A stretch of 64,000 nucleotides of DNA from contig JACKDV010000007.1 in assembly GCA_020633315.1 (NCBI GenBank), positions 186,001 to 250,000 on the forward strand, read 5' to 3'. A program made the position numbers and the translations under genes. Positions 63,448 through 64,000 of the stretch are shown here, piece by piece (position 1 is the stretch's first letter; every line of letters begins with the position of its first letter). The notes under the pieces are model-generated. The model was not told the DNA's origin, did not search any database, and was given only the letters and a program-made list of their open reading frames with translations. The DNA comes from Myxococcales bacterium. Its GTDB lineage: Bacteria; Myxococcota_A; Polyangia; Nannocystales; Nannocystaceae.

Positions 63448-64000
63448 GTGATCGACCTCGGTCTCCGCAGCGCCCGCGTCCGCTTGGTCCACGACCGCGA
63501 GCACCACGAGCTGGTGATCGAGGCGGTGCGTCGGGCCCGGCGCAGCGTGTGGATCTCGACGGCCAACCTCAAGGATCTGCGGGTGCCCGGCCGCGCGGCG
63601 CGGCGCTACGTGCCCATGCTCGACGTGCTCGACGGCCTGGCTCGCGACGGGGTGGAGCTGCGCCTGCTCCACGCCGGCCCGCCGTCCCGGGCCTTCCGCG
63701 CGAGCTTCGACGCCCGGCCGCGGCTCTACGAGGGCGGGCTGCGCCTGCGGCAGTGCGCGCGGGTGCACCTCAAGGTGGTGGTGATCGACGGGGCGCTACT
63801 GTACCTGGGCAGCGCCAACTGGACGGGCGCCGGGCTGGGGGCCAAGGGCGAGGACCGCCGCAATTTCGAGCTGGGCCTGCTCACCGACGACGACGCGATG
63901 CTCGACGAGGTGCAGGCCCGCTTCGATGCGCTGTGGCGCGGCACCGAGTGCGCCCGCTGTCGCCTGCGCTCGGAGTGCGAGGCCCCGCTCGATCTGGACC
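63448..64000 (+). CDS. Phospholipase D-like domain protein (3' end outside window)
   Basis: The frame is open from the GTG at 63448 to the right edge, 184 residues visible. After an N-terminal strand-rich part (LVHDREHHELVIEAVRRARRSVWIS), an HKD-type motif is present: VHLKVVVIDG, then GSANWTGAGLG and an Asn before FELGL (NFELGLL). This is the PLDc_2 pattern, found in nucleases, phospholipases and cardiolipin-type synthases. A Cys-rich end follows (CARCRLRSEC), perhaps a metal site. Whether one or two HKD motifs exist cannot be seen. No signal peptide. Confidence 0.85.
   Translation, partial: MIDLGLRSARVRLVHDREHHELVIEAVRRARRSVWISTANLKDLRVPGRAARRYVPMLDVLDGLARDGVELRLLHAGPPSRAFRASFDARPRLYEGGLRLRQCARVHLKVVVIDGALLYLGSANWTGAGLGAKGEDRRNFELGLLTDDDAMLDEVQARFDALWRGTECARCRLRSECEAPLDLD

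Overview
The window is GC-rich DNA (roughly 70 percent or more by eye) and densely packed. Genes often overlap by ATGA or GTGA, and GTG starts are common. Many secreted lipoproteins carry Ser/Thr/Gly-rich linkers, FG-GAP-like repeats and Cys-rich segments. With a complete delta-type type II secretion operon, an ECF sigma factor with an added membrane domain and several sigma54 activators, this points to a myxobacterium, most likely Nannocystineae (Nannocystis/Plesiocystis/Enhygromyxa-like). That assignment is inference; there is no rRNA in the window. No tRNA, rRNA, CRISPR, IS element or prophage was seen.

Region by region. 1-2432 (+): a lipid acyltransferase open at the left edge, overlapping a GpsA-like dehydrogenase that lacks the usual catalytic Lys. 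6805-2685 (-): a two-gene unit of a 128-aa protein resembling type VI secretion accessory proteins and a 1245-aa protein ending in a nitrilase-fold domain with an intact Glu-Lys-Cys triad, a candidate effector. 10512-6940 (-): outer-membrane-like protein, membrane-anchored ECF sigma factor, Cys-rich lipoprotein. 13186-10594 (-): two lipoproteins. 13420-14613 (+): alpha/beta hydrolase. 14816-31339 (+): an NtrC-type response regulator followed by gspC-D-E-F-G-H-I-J-K-L-M-N, a full type II secretion operon with no prepilin peptidase here. A short palindromic repeat is embedded three times in frame at the start of gspI.

34767-31457 (-): flavin monooxygenase and Tat-type amidohydrolase. 34888-43795 (+): housekeeping and metabolic genes (Fpg, cytochrome c, Lnt, Na+ symporter, RsmE, FG-GAP lipoprotein, HPPD, NodB-type deacetylase). 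49892-43802 (-): a lipoprotein, a 1408-aa NRPS-like protein with the order condensation remnant, adenylation, carrier, thioesterase and then a fused family-2 glycosyltransferase, and a second glycosyltransferase. This is the most unusual locus in the window. 49934-50642 (+): two small genes. 55550-50674 (-): TPP-riboswitch-controlled thiC, a cyclic 2,3-diphosphoglycerate synthetase-like GTPase and an M14 peptidase. 55709-64000: Aat, TetR regulator, lipoprotein, FHA-containing sigma54 activator, secreted coiled-coil protein, MoaD-MoaE fusion, SprT-like protease, FabH and a PLD-like protein cut by the right edge.

A recurring regulatory pattern is a TANNNT box placed so that transcription would begin at, or a few bases before, the start codon. 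This suggests leaderless or very short-leader mRNAs for several lipoprotein and enzyme genes.
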